From the NCBI GenBank assembly GCA_015272515.1, contig JACYLN010000115.1, positions 163,287 through 227,286 of the forward strand: a stretch of DNA of 64,000 nucleotides, given 5' to 3'. This document shows positions 45,206 to 53,752 of the stretch, in pieces; position 1 is the first letter of the stretch, and every line of letters starts with the position of its first letter. The stretch is from Leptolyngbyaceae cyanobacterium C42_A2020_001. GTDB taxonomy: Bacteria; Cyanobacteriota; Cyanobacteriia; Leptolyngbyales; Leptolyngbyaceae. Made by a program: the position numbers and the translations under genes. The notes beneath the pieces were generated by a model that saw only the letters and a program-made list of their open reading frames with translations, searched no databases and was not told the origin of the DNA.

Positions 45206-45965
45206 GCAATTCTCACCGTATATACAACTAAACTCTACGGAGCCGAAGGGTTAGAAAGTCACAATCCTGTGTCAGTTGGCTAGGTGTCTAATGATTAGAC
45301 TGCTAAAACTCAAAAACAGATCAACTTGATTGAAGACCTATCAGCCAACTTCAGTGACTTGATGCAACCTAGAGAGAACTACACGACCTTAAAGAGAAAT
45401 TTCTGAAGAAAATTGGCTGCACACTTGATAGGCACGAAGGAAAGGTTCTTTCCCCTCCTTCTCAACCTTCTCTGCAATGAAAAGATTCTCCGGATCAAAA
45501 CCCATCGATTCTTTTTTCCATACCCAAAGACGAACCATTCCATCAATAAGTTCCGCAATCAGGAGACAGAAGGCAGACGGCAGGAGCTAGAAGCTAGAAC
45601 GCAGAAGGGATTTAGGATTGCCGACTGGAGATTCTAGATTGAAGGAGTTCAAGAGTCAGAAGCCAGAGGTTAGAACGCGGGAAGTAAGAGATGGGAGAGG
45701 TGAGGGAGTCAGGGAGTGGATGAGTAGACGAGTGAGTGAAAGCCCATCCATCCCTGCACTCCTCTACCTCACCCTCCCCATCCTCCCTATCTCCAAACCC
45801 CTATCCCCTATCCCCGATTCCCCATCACCCATTCCCGATTCCCCATTCCCCATCTTCAACTGACTTTAAGAAAGCTAACAACTCCCCAAAACTCAGCAGT
45901 TGCCCATACAGATGTTGCTAGAATTCAACCTTGACCGGAAAAATGCACTCAATCCAAACTTCTCT
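45206..45965. other. Long intergenic region with iterated purine- and pyrimidine-rich DNA
   Basis: This is about 760 bases without a supportable gene. The right half has iterated units such as AGACAGAAGGCAGACGGCAG (45563-45582) and pyrimidine-rich runs of the CCCATTCCCGATTCCCC type (45829-45845), flanking a palindrome at 45690-45784. Open frames here follow the low-complexity composition. The left part (45206-45410) is ordinary upstream DNA of the TPR gene. Confidence 0.55.
45690..45784. repeat. Purine/pyrimidine palindromic repeat
   Basis: The left arm (GATGGGAGAGGTGAGGGAGT..., 45690-45727) is imperfectly complementary to the right arm (...CTCTACCTCACCCTCCCCAT, 45743-45784), roughly 35-40 bases each. 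The centre reads GAGTGAGTGAAAGCCC, like the TTCACTCA centre of the copies at 12.9 and 37.4 kb read on the other strand. Confidence 0.6.
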
Positions 45966-46430
45966 ATGTCTACTGCAACGGCTGTTCCTAATGCCCCCGA
46001 CCTATCGATGGACGATTATGTCGTCATTGGTTTGGCGACCTGCTTTATCAAAGACGATGGCGAGGTTCACGAAATTAAAGTTGTAGAACCAATTCCGTCT
46101 GCATCTCTAGAGTCGTTGTTGAAAGGAATTCCCACTTCCTACGAAAAAGCAATTGCAACTACGGTGGGTGCAGTTCTTGCTACAAATGCTCCACAGCTAC
46201 CACCTGATTTTCCTTCAGAAACTCGTTTTTGTGAGGAGTTTGCTAATCGAGTTGTTGCTGCTGCCCGCACCTATAAAGCTCGTACCGTTGCCCAGGCGCA
46301 TATTCCCGTAGGTACCACCAAAGCCGATTTTAACTATTCCACGGAGCGCAAACGGGTTCTCAATTTACAACGGATTGTAAGAACCGAAGACAACGTTAAA
46401 CAACACGAATACACTAACAAGGTGCTGTGA
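45966..46430 (+). CDS. Conserved-type cyanobacterial protein of unknown function
   Basis: About 154 residues from ATG 45966 (MSTATAVPNAPDLSMDDYVV). An earlier in-frame start at 45900 adds 22 residues of different character and lies close to the pyrimidine-rich repeat, so the later ATG is preferred. The protein is soluble with an alpha/beta look: VIGLATCFIKDDGEVHEIKV, then LESLLKGIPTSYEKAIATTV, and FCEEFANRVVAAARTYKART near the C-terminus. It resembles an uncharacterised protein widespread in cyanobacteria. A GST gene follows one base after its stop. Confidence 0.72.
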   Translation: MSTATAVPNAPDLSMDDYVVIGLATCFIKDDGEVHEIKVVEPIPSASLESLLKGIPTSYEKAIATTVGAVLATNAPQLPPDFPSETRFCEEFANRVVAAARTYKARTVAQAHIPVGTTKADFNYSTERKRVLNLQRIVRTEDNVKQHEYTNKVL

Positions 46431-46431
46431 G

Positions 46432-46989
46432 ATGCTGAGGTTGTATGGGGGTGCGCGGAGTCGTGCATCCATTGTTCAATGGTACATTGAGGAGCTTGGC
46501 ATCCCTTACGAGTTTGTGCAGTTGGATATGCAAGTTGGTGAGCATCGCCAGCCTAATTTTTTAGCCGTCAATCCGGTTGGCAAGGTGCCTGCGATCGCAG
46601 ACGGTGAATTTACCCTGTGGGAATCGGGAGCAATTTTGCTGTACCTGGCAGACAAATACGGCAAAGAACCGCTTTCTGTGGAAAACCGTGCGCTGTTAAA
46701 CCAGTGGATTTCTTATGCTAATGCAACGTTAGGTCCAGAGGTGTTTGGCGAAGCAACTCGCGAAAAGGCTTTTCCTCGCCACATGACTGTGTTGAACCAG
46801 CTTCTGACTGATCAACCGTACCTTTTGGGAGACGAATTTAGCGCGGCAGATGTAGCTGTTGGAGCATTACTGGCGTATATTCACCTGATGTTGAAGCTGG
46901 AAATGACTGCGTATCCCGCCGTTGTTGCTTATGGTCAGCGATTGTCCGAACGTCCTGCGTTTCAGAAATCTATTGGTGGACGCAAATAG
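46432..46989 (+). CDS. Glutathione S-transferase family protein
   Basis: The 185-residue protein has an N-terminal thioredoxin-like domain (1-78) with LYGGARSRASIVQWYIEELG, NPVGKVPAIADGEFTLWESGAILLYLADKYG, containing the cis-Pro VPAI and the ES glutathione-binding pair. A helical C-terminal domain follows (about 85-185, SAADVAVGALLAYIHLMLKL), with the N-capping-box-like D. It should bind or conjugate glutathione; the substrate is unknown. It is adjacent to the preceding gene by one base and to the glycosyltransferase by 20. Confidence 0.92.
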   Translation: MLRLYGGARSRASIVQWYIEELGIPYEFVQLDMQVGEHRQPNFLAVNPVGKVPAIADGEFTLWESGAILLYLADKYGKEPLSVENRALLNQWISYANATLGPEVFGEATREKAFPRHMTVLNQLLTDQPYLLGDEFSAADVAVGALLAYIHLMLKLEMTAYPAVVAYGQRLSERPAFQKSIGGRK

Positions 46990-47009
46990 GGAGTCTTAAC
47001 CAGTTAGGA

Positions 47010-47690
47010 GTGGCAAAAATCTCAGTTATTGTTCCAGTTCTGAACGAAGCCGCCAGCTTACCTGCAACCCTGAATGCGATCGCCCCGAATTCAGAGATTG
47101 AGGTAATTGTGGCGGATGGTGGTAGCCAGGATGGTTCGGTGGAGATTGCTAAGCGGTTTGGTGTATGCCTGCTCACGTCTGCTCCGGGTCGAGCAACGCA
47201 GATGAATGCAGGTGCCGCGATCGCTCGGGGTGACGTGTTGTTGTTTCTCCATGCGGATACTCATCTTCCCCCCAATTACGCGACCTTGATTGATCAAACC
47301 CTTGCCCAGCCTAATGTGGTTGCTGGTGCCTTTGACCTGAAAATTAATGGAACTCGATGGGGGCTGCGAGTTGTGGAATGGGGTGTGGCAGTGCGATCGC
47401 GCTTTTGCCAGTTGCCTTACGGTGATCAGGCATTGTTTCTCAAAACTGAGCGCTTTCAAGAGCTAAATGGCTACCCCGATCTGCCTTTTATGGAAGATTT
47501 TGTATTTATTCGGCAGCTAAAGCAGGTGGGAAAAGTGGCGATCGCTCCTGCGGCGGTGATGACATCCGGTCGGCGCTGGCATCGGCTTGGCATTGTCAAA
47601 ACAACCCTGATTAATCAATTCATGGTGCTAGGTTATCTTGCTGGCATTCCGCCTTCTCGGCTGGTGCGTTGGTATCGCAGTTTGAGATGA
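47010..47690 (+). CDS. TIGR04283-type glycosyltransferase (GT2 family)
   Basis: The 226-residue protein has the GT2 nucleotide-sugar fold: ISVIVPVLNEAASLPATLNA, VIVADGGSQDGSVEIAK (DG/DxD-like region), PGRATQMNAGAAIARGDVLLFLHADTHLP and LPYGDQALFLKTERFQELNGYPDLPFMEDF. The PGRATQMNAGA and PFMEDF blocks mark the TIGR04283 group, linked by name to arsenosugar biosynthesis, though no arsM is nearby, so the acceptor is uncertain. The start is GTG at 47010, with AGGAG overlapping just upstream. Confidence 0.85.
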   Translation: MAKISVIVPVLNEAASLPATLNAIAPNSEIEVIVADGGSQDGSVEIAKRFGVCLLTSAPGRATQMNAGAAIARGDVLLFLHADTHLPPNYATLIDQTLAQPNVVAGAFDLKINGTRWGLRVVEWGVAVRSRFCQLPYGDQALFLKTERFQELNGYPDLPFMEDFVFIRQLKQVGKVAIAPAAVMTSGRRWHRLGIVKTTLINQFMVLGYLAGIPPSRLVRWYRSLR

Positions 47691-47807
47691 GCGATCGCTG
47701 AAAATCTGCCCTCTTAAGAAAACCTATTTTCACAGGGAAAACTCAGCGATGACCGCTACTCTGAGAACAGATTCAAATTGAATGTTGGGTTATAACCGTA
47801 AACCGTA

Positions 47808-47889
47808 GCCATGAGAAACGTGGCGAATTTCAGCGGGAGCGTTCAGTCGAACGCGCCAGGTCAGAACGCCTACCCAGAATTGGGTGTTC
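47808..47889 (+). ncRNA. Candidate structured RNA: three consecutive hairpins
   Basis: Between the glycosyltransferase and the next gene are GCCATG-AGAAA-CGTGGC (47808-47824), GCGTTC-AGTC-GAACGC (47839-47854) and a weaker ACCCA-GAAT-TGGGT stem near 47872-47885. A CTCAG/CTGAG pair lies further upstream. Three stems in about 80 bases are more than expected by chance, but no known RNA family is recognised. It could instead be a leader of the downstream gene. Confidence 0.28.
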
Positions 47890-47984
47890 AGGAGTTTGAT
47901 TTGTCCTAATCGTTCTGACTAAACCTGTATTTCTATGAAAACTTGGTTGATTCAACTACAGTCGTTGCCATTTTTGTGGGATTT

Positions 47985-48410
47985 ATGCTCAGTCAATCTC
48001 TGTTTGCTCACTCACGCTTAATCATCCTCAAACGAATGCTGGCTCATGCGGTTTTGATGGCGGCAAGCCTGAGTGCGATCGCCCCTCTACTCAACGGTTG
48101 GCAGATTGCCCCGGCGACTGCGGCTGAGAATTCGGCTGGAACTTTTAGGGTGGCGTTTTTGCATGAGTTTCCGCATGACACCACTGCGATCGCTTTGGGG
48201 CGGCCGATCTCAACGGACTACGCCCTCTACTGCCAGCCCCAAGACATCCCGCAAGAGCGCCCCATCTGCCTGGGTGGGATCGGCGGCGAAGTTGATGCCA
48301 GCGTCACACCCGCAGAAGAAGCCAACTTAGAACCCGTCAGCCCACCCAATCCCCTGGATCTGATTGATCCTTATCAGTACGATAAGGCGCAGATTTTTCC
48401 GCTCCCATAA
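47985..48410 (+). CDS. Putative secreted protein, unknown function
   Basis: About 141 residues from ATG 47985. A second ATG at 48036 gives MLAHAVLMAASLSAIAPLLN, a good signal peptide with likely cleavage after ATAA, so the true start may be there. The mature part (about 80-90 residues) has ENSAGTFRVAFLHEFPHDTT and two cysteines (YCQPQD, ICLGGIGG), ending DLIDPYQYDKAQIFPLP. A TTG at 47943 would extend it upstream with no benefit. It converges on the Dam gene, with 15 bases between. No family recognised. Confidence 0.55.
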   Translation: MLSQSLFAHSRLIILKRMLAHAVLMAASLSAIAPLLNGWQIAPATAAENSAGTFRVAFLHEFPHDTTAIALGRPISTDYALYCQPQDIPQERPICLGGIGGEVDASVTPAEEANLEPVSPPNPLDLIDPYQYDKAQIFPLP

Positions 48411-48425
48411 ACTCATAAGCATCAA

Positions 48426-49259
48426 TTAGCATTCATAAGACGTAATCAGCAATTCGGTAATTTTGCCGCGTCGTTGGGCGTTGGAATTAATCGCGCGGGC
48501 TGCCAGAATTGGGTGGATATTGAAACCTTGATAGAGTTCCCGAACGAATGGACAGTCTGAGTTGGACAGCATGACTTTCACGCCTCGGTTTGCCAACTCA
48601 GCAAAGGTATCACGTAACCGAATGTGATCGTCTGCCCGAAAGGCATAGCGGTTATAAGCGGTGAAATTACTGGTGGCGCTGATGGGATGATAGGGTGGGT
48701 CAAAATAGACAAAATCCCGATGCGTCCAGGCGTGATCCAAAACTGCCTCAAACGGAGCAATGCGAACGATCGCCGTTTGGAGCGACCGCGAAGCCGCATA
48801 CAACAACGCTGGATCGAAAATGCCAGGGTTTTTGTAGCGCCCAATCGGTACATTAAACTGCCCTTTAGAATTTTCTCGATAGAGCCCATTGAAACAGGTT
48901 TTATTCAGGTAGATCAGTCGTGCTGCTCGTTCAACCGATGATGTGGGAATACAAGCCCGCATTTGATAATAATACTCATGACAATGGAAGCGGCGATGCT
49001 GCTCTAAAAAGAGCATCAACTCATCCACGCGATCGCGCACACATTCGTAGACATTCACCAATTCAGCATTAATATCCATCAACATTGCCTGGCAAGGTTG
49101 AAGATGAAAAAAAATAGCTCCCCCTCCTAAGAACGGTTCATAGTAAACCGAATAATTCTTAGGGAAATAGGAAATGTACTGTGGAATGAGTTGACTTTTT
49201 CCCCCTGCCCACTTTAAGAAGGGGCGAGGCTCAACGGGACACAAAAGTTGAGGCTGCAT
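48426..49259 (-). CDS. dam: DNA adenine methyltransferase, Dam family (GATC)
   Basis: The 277-residue protein has the D12-class layout: PFLKWAGGKSQLIPQY (13-28, SAM-binding FxGxG-like), YYEPFLGGGAIFFHL, the conserved YLNKTCFNGLYREN, and DPPY at 187-190, the N6-adenine catalytic motif. Target GATC is inferred from resemblance to Dam and DmtC-type cyanobacterial enzymes. No restriction nuclease is adjacent, so it is an orphan methylase. GATC lies at the core of the HIP1 octamer abundant in this window. Confidence 0.88.
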   Translation of the reverse strand: MQPQLLCPVEPRPFLKWAGGKSQLIPQYISYFPKNYSVYYEPFLGGGAIFFHLQPCQAMLMDINAELVNVYECVRDRVDELMLFLEQHRRFHCHEYYYQMRACIPTSSVERAARLIYLNKTCFNGLYRENSKGQFNVPIGRYKNPGIFDPALLYAASRSLQTAIVRIAPFEAVLDHAWTHRDFVYFDPPYHPISATSNFTAYNRYAFRADDHIRLRDTFAELANRGVKVMLSNSDCPFVRELYQGFNIHPILAARAINSNAQRRGKITELLITSYEC

Positions 49260-49615
49260 CCTACCATCATAAAAGCGTTTTCCTGAGTCGAAAAAATTTT
49301 TGAAAAAGTGCGTTTCTTGCCAATGAAGGTTGTTGATCTAAGGAACTTAAACGGTAACTCTGAGGCATGAAACCAACACCAGATTGCCGATCAAGTGGGG
49401 AGAAAAACAATAAATTTCAAGATGTATTGCTGTAGATAGCTGATAGCGGAAGCATCGTCCTAACCTACGCCCAACTCGAAAACTGGAGGTTTCTCTAAAA
49501 AGAAACTACGGATTTGGACGTGGACAAGGTTTAGAATCAGAAAGGTCAGCATTTTTGCCAATACATGGACGGTTGGTTCAGTTTTTTTAGACTTTGACTT
49601 TGATACTCTAAAAAC
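49260..49615. other. Divergent intergenic region upstream of DUF751
   Basis: This is a 356-base divergent spacer between the Dam gene and the DUF751-rbfA-nagZ genes. No gene is seen; a short open frame starting at an ATG near 49370 has only 22 codons. The stretch is AT-rich near 49293-49310 and contains TTTTTTTAGACTTTGACTTT (49580-49599), compatible with promoter DNA. Confidence 0.45.
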
Positions 49616-49813
49616 ATGCAGAATTTCTGGAACACGATTTCTAAATACCCAATTTTCTTGGCAGGAGCATTGCTTAGCGTGTTTCTGGGGGCAATTAAGC
49701 CGCTGTTGCCTTTTTTCAAAAATCCGGTAACGGCGATCGCCCTGGTAGGAGCCTTTATAGGCGGATTTGCCTTCCTGGCTTTCACGTTACGGGCAATGCT
49801 GGGATTGCAATAA
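49616..49813 (+). CDS. ycf33: DUF751/Ycf33 family membrane protein
   Basis: The 65-residue protein has two hydrophobic segments (about 9-26 and 36-60) with a charged break (KPLLPFFKNPVT). The N-terminal FWNTISKYPIFLAGALLSV and length match Ycf33 (DUF751), a small plastid/cyanobacterial membrane protein. Its role is unknown. It precedes rbfA by 18 bases, on the same strand. Confidence 0.9.
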   Translation: MQNFWNTISKYPIFLAGALLSVFLGAIKPLLPFFKNPVTAIALVGAFIGGFAFLAFTLRAMLGLQ

Positions 49814-49831
49814 TTTTGGAGAAGATCGGTC

Positions 49832-50233
49832 ATGGCTACAAGTCGTCGGGTTGCCCGCGTTTCAGAACAAATTAAGCGGGAAGTCAGCAAGATGCTGCTG
49901 CAAGACATTAAAGATGATCGGGTTGGCGCGGGGATGGTGAGCGTCACCGATGTGAATGTATCAGGCGACTTACAGCACGCCAAAATCTTTGTCAGTATTT
50001 ATGGCACACCTGAAGCAAAAGCCGAAACAATGGCAGGGCTGAAAGCAGCTACAGGGTTTGTCCGGAGTGAACTGGGTCAGCGCATTCGGCTGCGCCGCAC
50101 TCCAGAGGTAATCTTTTTGGAGGATAACTCGCTAGAACGGGGCGATCGCATCCTGTCCTTACTCAACCGCATCAGCCAGGAGCGCCAAACAACCGAGGCA
50201 GAGGACGAGAACTTTGACGATGTTTCTTCCTGA
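49832..50233 (+). CDS. rbfA: 30S ribosome-binding factor RbfA
   Basis: The 133-residue protein helps 16S rRNA 5' end maturation and cold-adapted 30S assembly. The KH-like fold is seen as [40 protein letters not shown] and [21 protein letters not shown] short acidic tail follows ([10 protein letters not shown]). Length is typical. The nagZ start lies inside its last 14 bases, giving a coupled pair. Confidence 0.96.
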   Translation: MATSRRVARVSEQIKREVSKMLLQDIKDDRVGAGMVSVTDVNVSGDLQHAKIFVSIYGTPEAKAETMAGLKAATGFVRSELGQRIRLRRTPEVIFLEDNSLERGDRILSLLNRISQERQTTEAEDENFDDVSS

Positions 50234-51845
50234 ACTAACTGATCTTTCGCTGCCTGCTCAGGTTGCTCAGATGGTGGTGGTTCGAGCTGCAGGATACTTG
50301 TTTGACCATCAAATTCGCTATCCCCAATGGGAACCCTCTGCCAACACGCTGCAACACTGGCTGAAAGAGTTGGGAGTTGGTGGGGTGATTTTGCTGGGTG
50401 GTAGTGCTGGCGAACTGGCGCTGCGAACCCATCAACTGCAAGAGTGGGCACCAATTCCCCTGCTGCTTGCCGCTGATGTGGAAGAAGGGGTAGGGCAGCG
50501 ATTTGCGGGTGCTACCTGGTTTCCGCCACCAATGGCACTAGCTGCGATCGCCCAGAAAGCTCCCGATTTAGCTCTTCAGTATGCCGAGCAGATGGGGGCA
50601 ATCATTGCTCAAGAAGCCAGAGCGATCGGGTTGAACTGGGTGCTGGCTCCTGTGGTGGATGTCAATAATAATCCCGAAAACCCGGTGATCAATGTGCGGG
50701 CATTTGGCGAAACGCCAGAATTGGTTAGCCATTTAGCAAGCGCCTTTATCAAAGGAGCCAAACGCTATCCAGTGTTAACCGCTGCCAAACACTTCCCTGG
50801 GCATGGTGACACGGCTGTTGATTCTCACCTGAATTTGCCTGTCATTCCCCATACGATGGAGCGGTTGGAACAGGTGGAATTGCTGTCATTTAAAGCCGCG
50901 ATCGCCGCCGGAGTTGATTCTGTCATGAGTGCTCATTTGCAAATTCCGGCCCTAGACTCCACCTATCCCGCCACCCTCTCCGACCGAATTTTGACTCGGC
51001 TTCTGCGCCAAACCTTAGGATTTAAGGGGCTAATTGTGACGGATGCCCTGATAATGGGCGCGATCGCCAATCTTTATGGAGCCAACGATGCGGCTGTTTT
51101 AGCTGTGGAAGCTGGAGCCGATGTTTTGCTAATGCCTGCCGATCCAGAAGGGGCAATTCAAGCTGTTTGTCAGGCAGTGGAAGATGGACGCATTTCGCGT
51201 GACCAGATTGGCGCATCGGTGGAGCGGATATGGCAGGCAAAGCAACAGGTTTGTTCACCTGATTTCGCTGGGGAAACCTCCCATGCCTGGGAAACTATTT
51301 CTCCCGTTGTGCAACCACACAGCTTAACCACGCAACTTTCCCAACCAGAGGCGATCGCTTTGGTAGACTCCATCCTGACAGACTCAATCAGGGTGCATCG
51401 CCCCACTCGCTCTCAAATAGACCACACGACTTCAGTGCGCCCCTGTAACCTGATCATTTTGGATGAAGCCATTGGTTGTGATGAAGTGGGACGGCATACT
51501 CCCGCGATCGCCCTTCCCGCTGCAAAAGGCTATCAACTTCAGGTAATTGATCGTCATACGCCACCAATTGCTTTACTATCGGAAAATCAACCGCCTACGT
51601 TGTTGCAACTATTTATTCGGGGCAATCCATTTCGCGGAAGTGCTGACCTGACAGAAACTGCCCGCGATTGGTTTGAATTTCTCGTGCAAGCCCATCGGCT
51701 GCAAGCTCTAATTATTTATGGTAGCCCCTACATCTTAGACAGTTTTCTTATCCAACTGCCTGCTGAGATTCCCTACGTTTTCAGTTATGGGCAGGTTCCT
51801 CAAGCACAGGCGATCGCGCTAAAAGCACTTTTTGGCGACGATTAA
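50220..51845 (+). CDS. nagZ: Glycoside hydrolase family 3 beta-N-acetylhexosaminidase (NagZ-like)
   Basis: About 541 residues from ATG 50220 (MFLPELTDL); a TTG at 50214 adds two. GH3 blocks seen: [55 protein letters not shown] (the His-containing general acid/base loop of NagZ) and [13 protein letters not shown] with the Asp nucleophile. NagZ removes N-acetylglucosamine from muropeptides during peptidoglycan recycling. It is longer than E. coli NagZ (about 340), with an extra C-terminal domain (about 345-541) like that of cyanobacterial and Gram-positive members. It overlaps rbfA by 14 bases. Confidence 0.92.
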   Translation: MFLPELTDLSLPAQVAQMVVVRAAGYLFDHQIRYPQWEPSANTLQHWLKELGVGGVILLGGSAGELALRTHQLQEWAPIPLLLAADVEEGVGQRFAGATWFPPPMALAAIAQKAPDLALQYAEQMGAIIAQEARAIGLNWVLAPVVDVNNNPENPVINVRAFGETPELVSHLASAFIKGAKRYPVLTAAKHFPGHGDTAVDSHLNLPVIPHTMERLEQVELLSFKAAIAAGVDSVMSAHLQIPALDSTYPATLSDRILTRLLRQTLGFKGLIVTDALIMGAIANLYGANDAAVLAVEAGADVLLMPADPEGAIQAVCQAVEDGRISRDQIGASVERIWQAKQQVCSPDFAGETSHAWETISPVVQPHSLTTQLSQPEAIALVDSILTDSIRVHRPTRSQIDHTTSVRPCNLIILDEAIGCDEVGRHTPAIALPAAKGYQLQVIDRHTPPIALLSENQPPTLLQLFIRGNPFRGSADLTETARDWFEFLVQAHRLQALIIYGSPYILDSFLIQLPAEIPYVFSYGQVPQAQAIALKALFGDD

Positions 51846-51851
51846 GGGAAA

Positions 51852-51892
51852 AGGCGAAAGGCAAAGATTAAGCGACTTCTCCTTTCGCCCTT
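51852..51892. terminator. Candidate bidirectional terminator between nagZ and folE
   Basis: GGCGAAAGG (51853-51861) pairs perfectly with CCTTTCGCC (51881-51889), with a 19-base loop, and A/T flanks extend the stem. It lies between the convergent nagZ stop and the folE stop. Confidence 0.6.
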
Positions 51893-51896
51893 ACCT

Positions 51897-52601
51897 CTAG
51901 AACGAGGGCTGATGGCGAATCAAGTTTAGAAACTCTTCACGAGTCTTTTGCTCATCCTGAAAAACGCCAACCATTGCACTGGTAACTGTCCAAGAGCCAG
52001 GTTTTTGCACTCCCCGCATCACCATGCACATGTGGGAAGCTTCCATCACAACGGCAACCCCTTGCGGCTCCAAAATCGACTGCACAGCTTCTGCAACCTG
52101 CCGGGTTAAGCGCTCTTGCACCTGCAAACGCCGAGAATACATCTCCACAATCCGGGCAAGTTTACTTAATCCCACCACCTTCTGGTTTGGGATATAGGCA
52201 ACATGAACTTTGCCCATAAACGGCAACATGTGGTGTTCGCACAGACTAAACACATCAATATCTCTGACCAAAACCATTTCATTGTGACCTTCGTCAAAAA
52301 TGGCTCCATTGACAATTTCTTCCAGAGATTGATGGTAGCCATTGGTCAAGAAGCGCATTGCCTCCGCCACGCGTTTGGGGGTTTTCAGCAGTCCCTCCCG
52401 CTCTGGATCTTCGCCAACACCTAAGAGAAGGGTACGGACAGCGTCTACCATTTGGTCTGCTTGATCTTCAGAAGGCTTACGAAGATTGGGTTCCTGTGCG
52501 CCGTTGAGGGTGTTGCGATCAGGACGGGGTTGGAGCGCTTTAGCCGTTTCAACCGATGTGGGTTTGGAGCCTTTGTTAGAACCGTTTGAAGCAATAGTCA
52601 T
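51897..52601 (-). CDS. folE: GTP cyclohydrolase I
   Basis: The 234-residue protein forms dihydroneopterin triphosphate from GTP, the first step of folate and pterin synthesis. Conserved blocks seen: [40 protein letters not shown] (zinc Cys/His), [20 protein letters not shown] and [16 protein letters not shown]. An N-terminal extension (about 50 residues, Ser/Asn/Lys-rich) precedes the core. It is last in the block ado-aar-accA-SDR-folE, 77 bases after the SDR gene. Confidence 0.97.
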   Translation of the reverse strand: MTIASNGSNKGSKPTSVETAKALQPRPDRNTLNGAQEPNLRKPSEDQADQMVDAVRTLLLGVGEDPEREGLLKTPKRVAEAMRFLTNGYHQSLEEIVNGAIFDEGHNEMVLVRDIDVFSLCEHHMLPFMGKVHVAYIPNQKVVGLSKLARIVEMYSRRLQVQERLTRQVAEAVQSILEPQGVAVVMEASHMCMVMRGVQKPGSWTVTSAMVGVFQDEQKTREEFLNLIRHQPSF

Positions 52602-52678
52602 GGTAATCCGAAATTAAATGAAGTAAACACGAACACATTGAATGGGCAAAGACGCACTTTACCCAATTGTTAGACCTA

Positions 52679-53404
52679 TTAGAACGTGCCCGCATTGGGC
52701 ATTAAGGTCAAATCTTCAATCACAGCCTGCTCAGGCAAGAGAGCCGCGTAAAGGATGGTTTGAGCAACAATTTCTGGAGTGAGCATTTGTGACCGATCAA
52801 AGTCGGCATCTACGGTTTCAGTATCCCAGATTGGGGTATTCACGGAGCCTGGAGAGATGGTAACCACTCGAATTCCGTTTGTCCGTTCTTCCGCCGCCAG
52901 TGTTTTAGACAGTGCCACTAAGCCAAACTTACTTACACAGTAAGCTCCCCAGTGAGGAAAAGTTTGATGCCCTGCTACTGAAGCTACATTAATGATGGTC
53001 CCCCGTTGACGCTGACGCATTTCTGGAAGGATTGCTTGAATACACTGCAAGACACTGGTCAAATTCAGGTTTAGAACTTGCTCCCAATCACTTAAAGGTG
53101 TTTCTGCCAGGGTTCCGGTGTAGCCCATGCCTGCATTGTTGACCAAAATATCAATGGGGCCGAAATCGCTGGCGATCGCTTGCATCTGTGCCTTAACCTG
53201 ATGAACTTCTTGAAGATCAACAGAATAAGTTTTTGCACTGACCCCATAGGCGATCGCTGCCTGAGCAACTTGCTCTAGTTTGGACTGGTTGCGGCTGACC
53301 AATGCCAGGTGGATACCTCGCTGAGCAAAGGCGATCGCGGTAGATTTGCCAATTCCACTGCTTGCACCAGTAATTAAGGCACGTTGTTCAGTAAAGGCAG
53401 TCAT
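52679..53404 (-). CDS. Short-chain dehydrogenase/reductase (SDR)
   Basis: The 241-residue protein is a classical SDR: ALITGASSGIGKSTAIAF (cofactor glycine motif TGASSGIG at 12-19), VNNAGMGY, and YCVSK (YxxxK catalytic) preceded by the serine in VASVAGH. NADP(H) preference is not decided. It follows accA and precedes folE; an SDR commonly occupies this place next to the alkane genes in cyanobacteria, but its substrate is unknown. Confidence 0.93.
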   Translation of the reverse strand: MTAFTEQRALITGASSGIGKSTAIAFAQRGIHLALVSRNQSKLEQVAQAAIAYGVSAKTYSVDLQEVHQVKAQMQAIASDFGPIDILVNNAGMGYTGTLAETPLSDWEQVLNLNLTSVLQCIQAILPEMRQRQRGTIINVASVAGHQTFPHWGAYCVSKFGLVALSKTLAAEERTNGIRVVTISPGSVNTPIWDTETVDADFDRSQMLTPEIVAQTILYAALLPEQAVIEDLTLMPNAGTF

Positions 53405-53752
53405 GAATCGTTAAAGACTGAGAGGACAATGAAAGCGAGAACCTGAGAAATGCAGACTTCCAGGTACACACCACCTATTAACGTAGTAGCAAAGCTGTGA
53501 GAATTAGGGAACAAAAAATAATCGTATTAAACCTTTCCATGCAGGTCAGTCTAGCGCAGGAAAGACCGAGTCAAGGAAAGATGTTGCAAGAAGGAATTGA
53601 ATTTCAAGGTTTCGATTCCAAGTCGTTAATCGATACTTACTGTGGCAATGACATGAGAATTTGCTTCTCAAGAATTTACAAATCTAAGCAATGTAAACAA
53701 ATGTAACAGTTTCAGTATATCACTGGGTTTCTAAGTTGGGTGGAAGATTTTT
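53405..53752. other. Intergenic region between accA and the SDR gene
   Basis: The 348-base spacer separates two minus-strand genes. A plus-strand open frame of 69 codons (about 53497-53706) has no recognisable character and no SD, and is not called. Nothing else is seen. Its length suggests an independent promoter for the SDR gene. Confidence 0.45.

Noticed and set aside
45413..45921. Several open frames of 60-80 codons
   Set aside because: They sit in iterated purine/pyrimidine-rich DNA, and the translated repeats (SPIPDSPFPI-like) follow the DNA composition.
47839..47854. Possible glutamine riboswitch (glnA motif)
   Set aside because: Only GTTCA and GAACGCGCC pieces resemble it; the conserved GAAGTAGG core and spacing are missing.
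53497..53706. 69-codon plus-strand frame between SDR and accA
   Set aside because: No SD, no recognisable residues and spacer-like composition.
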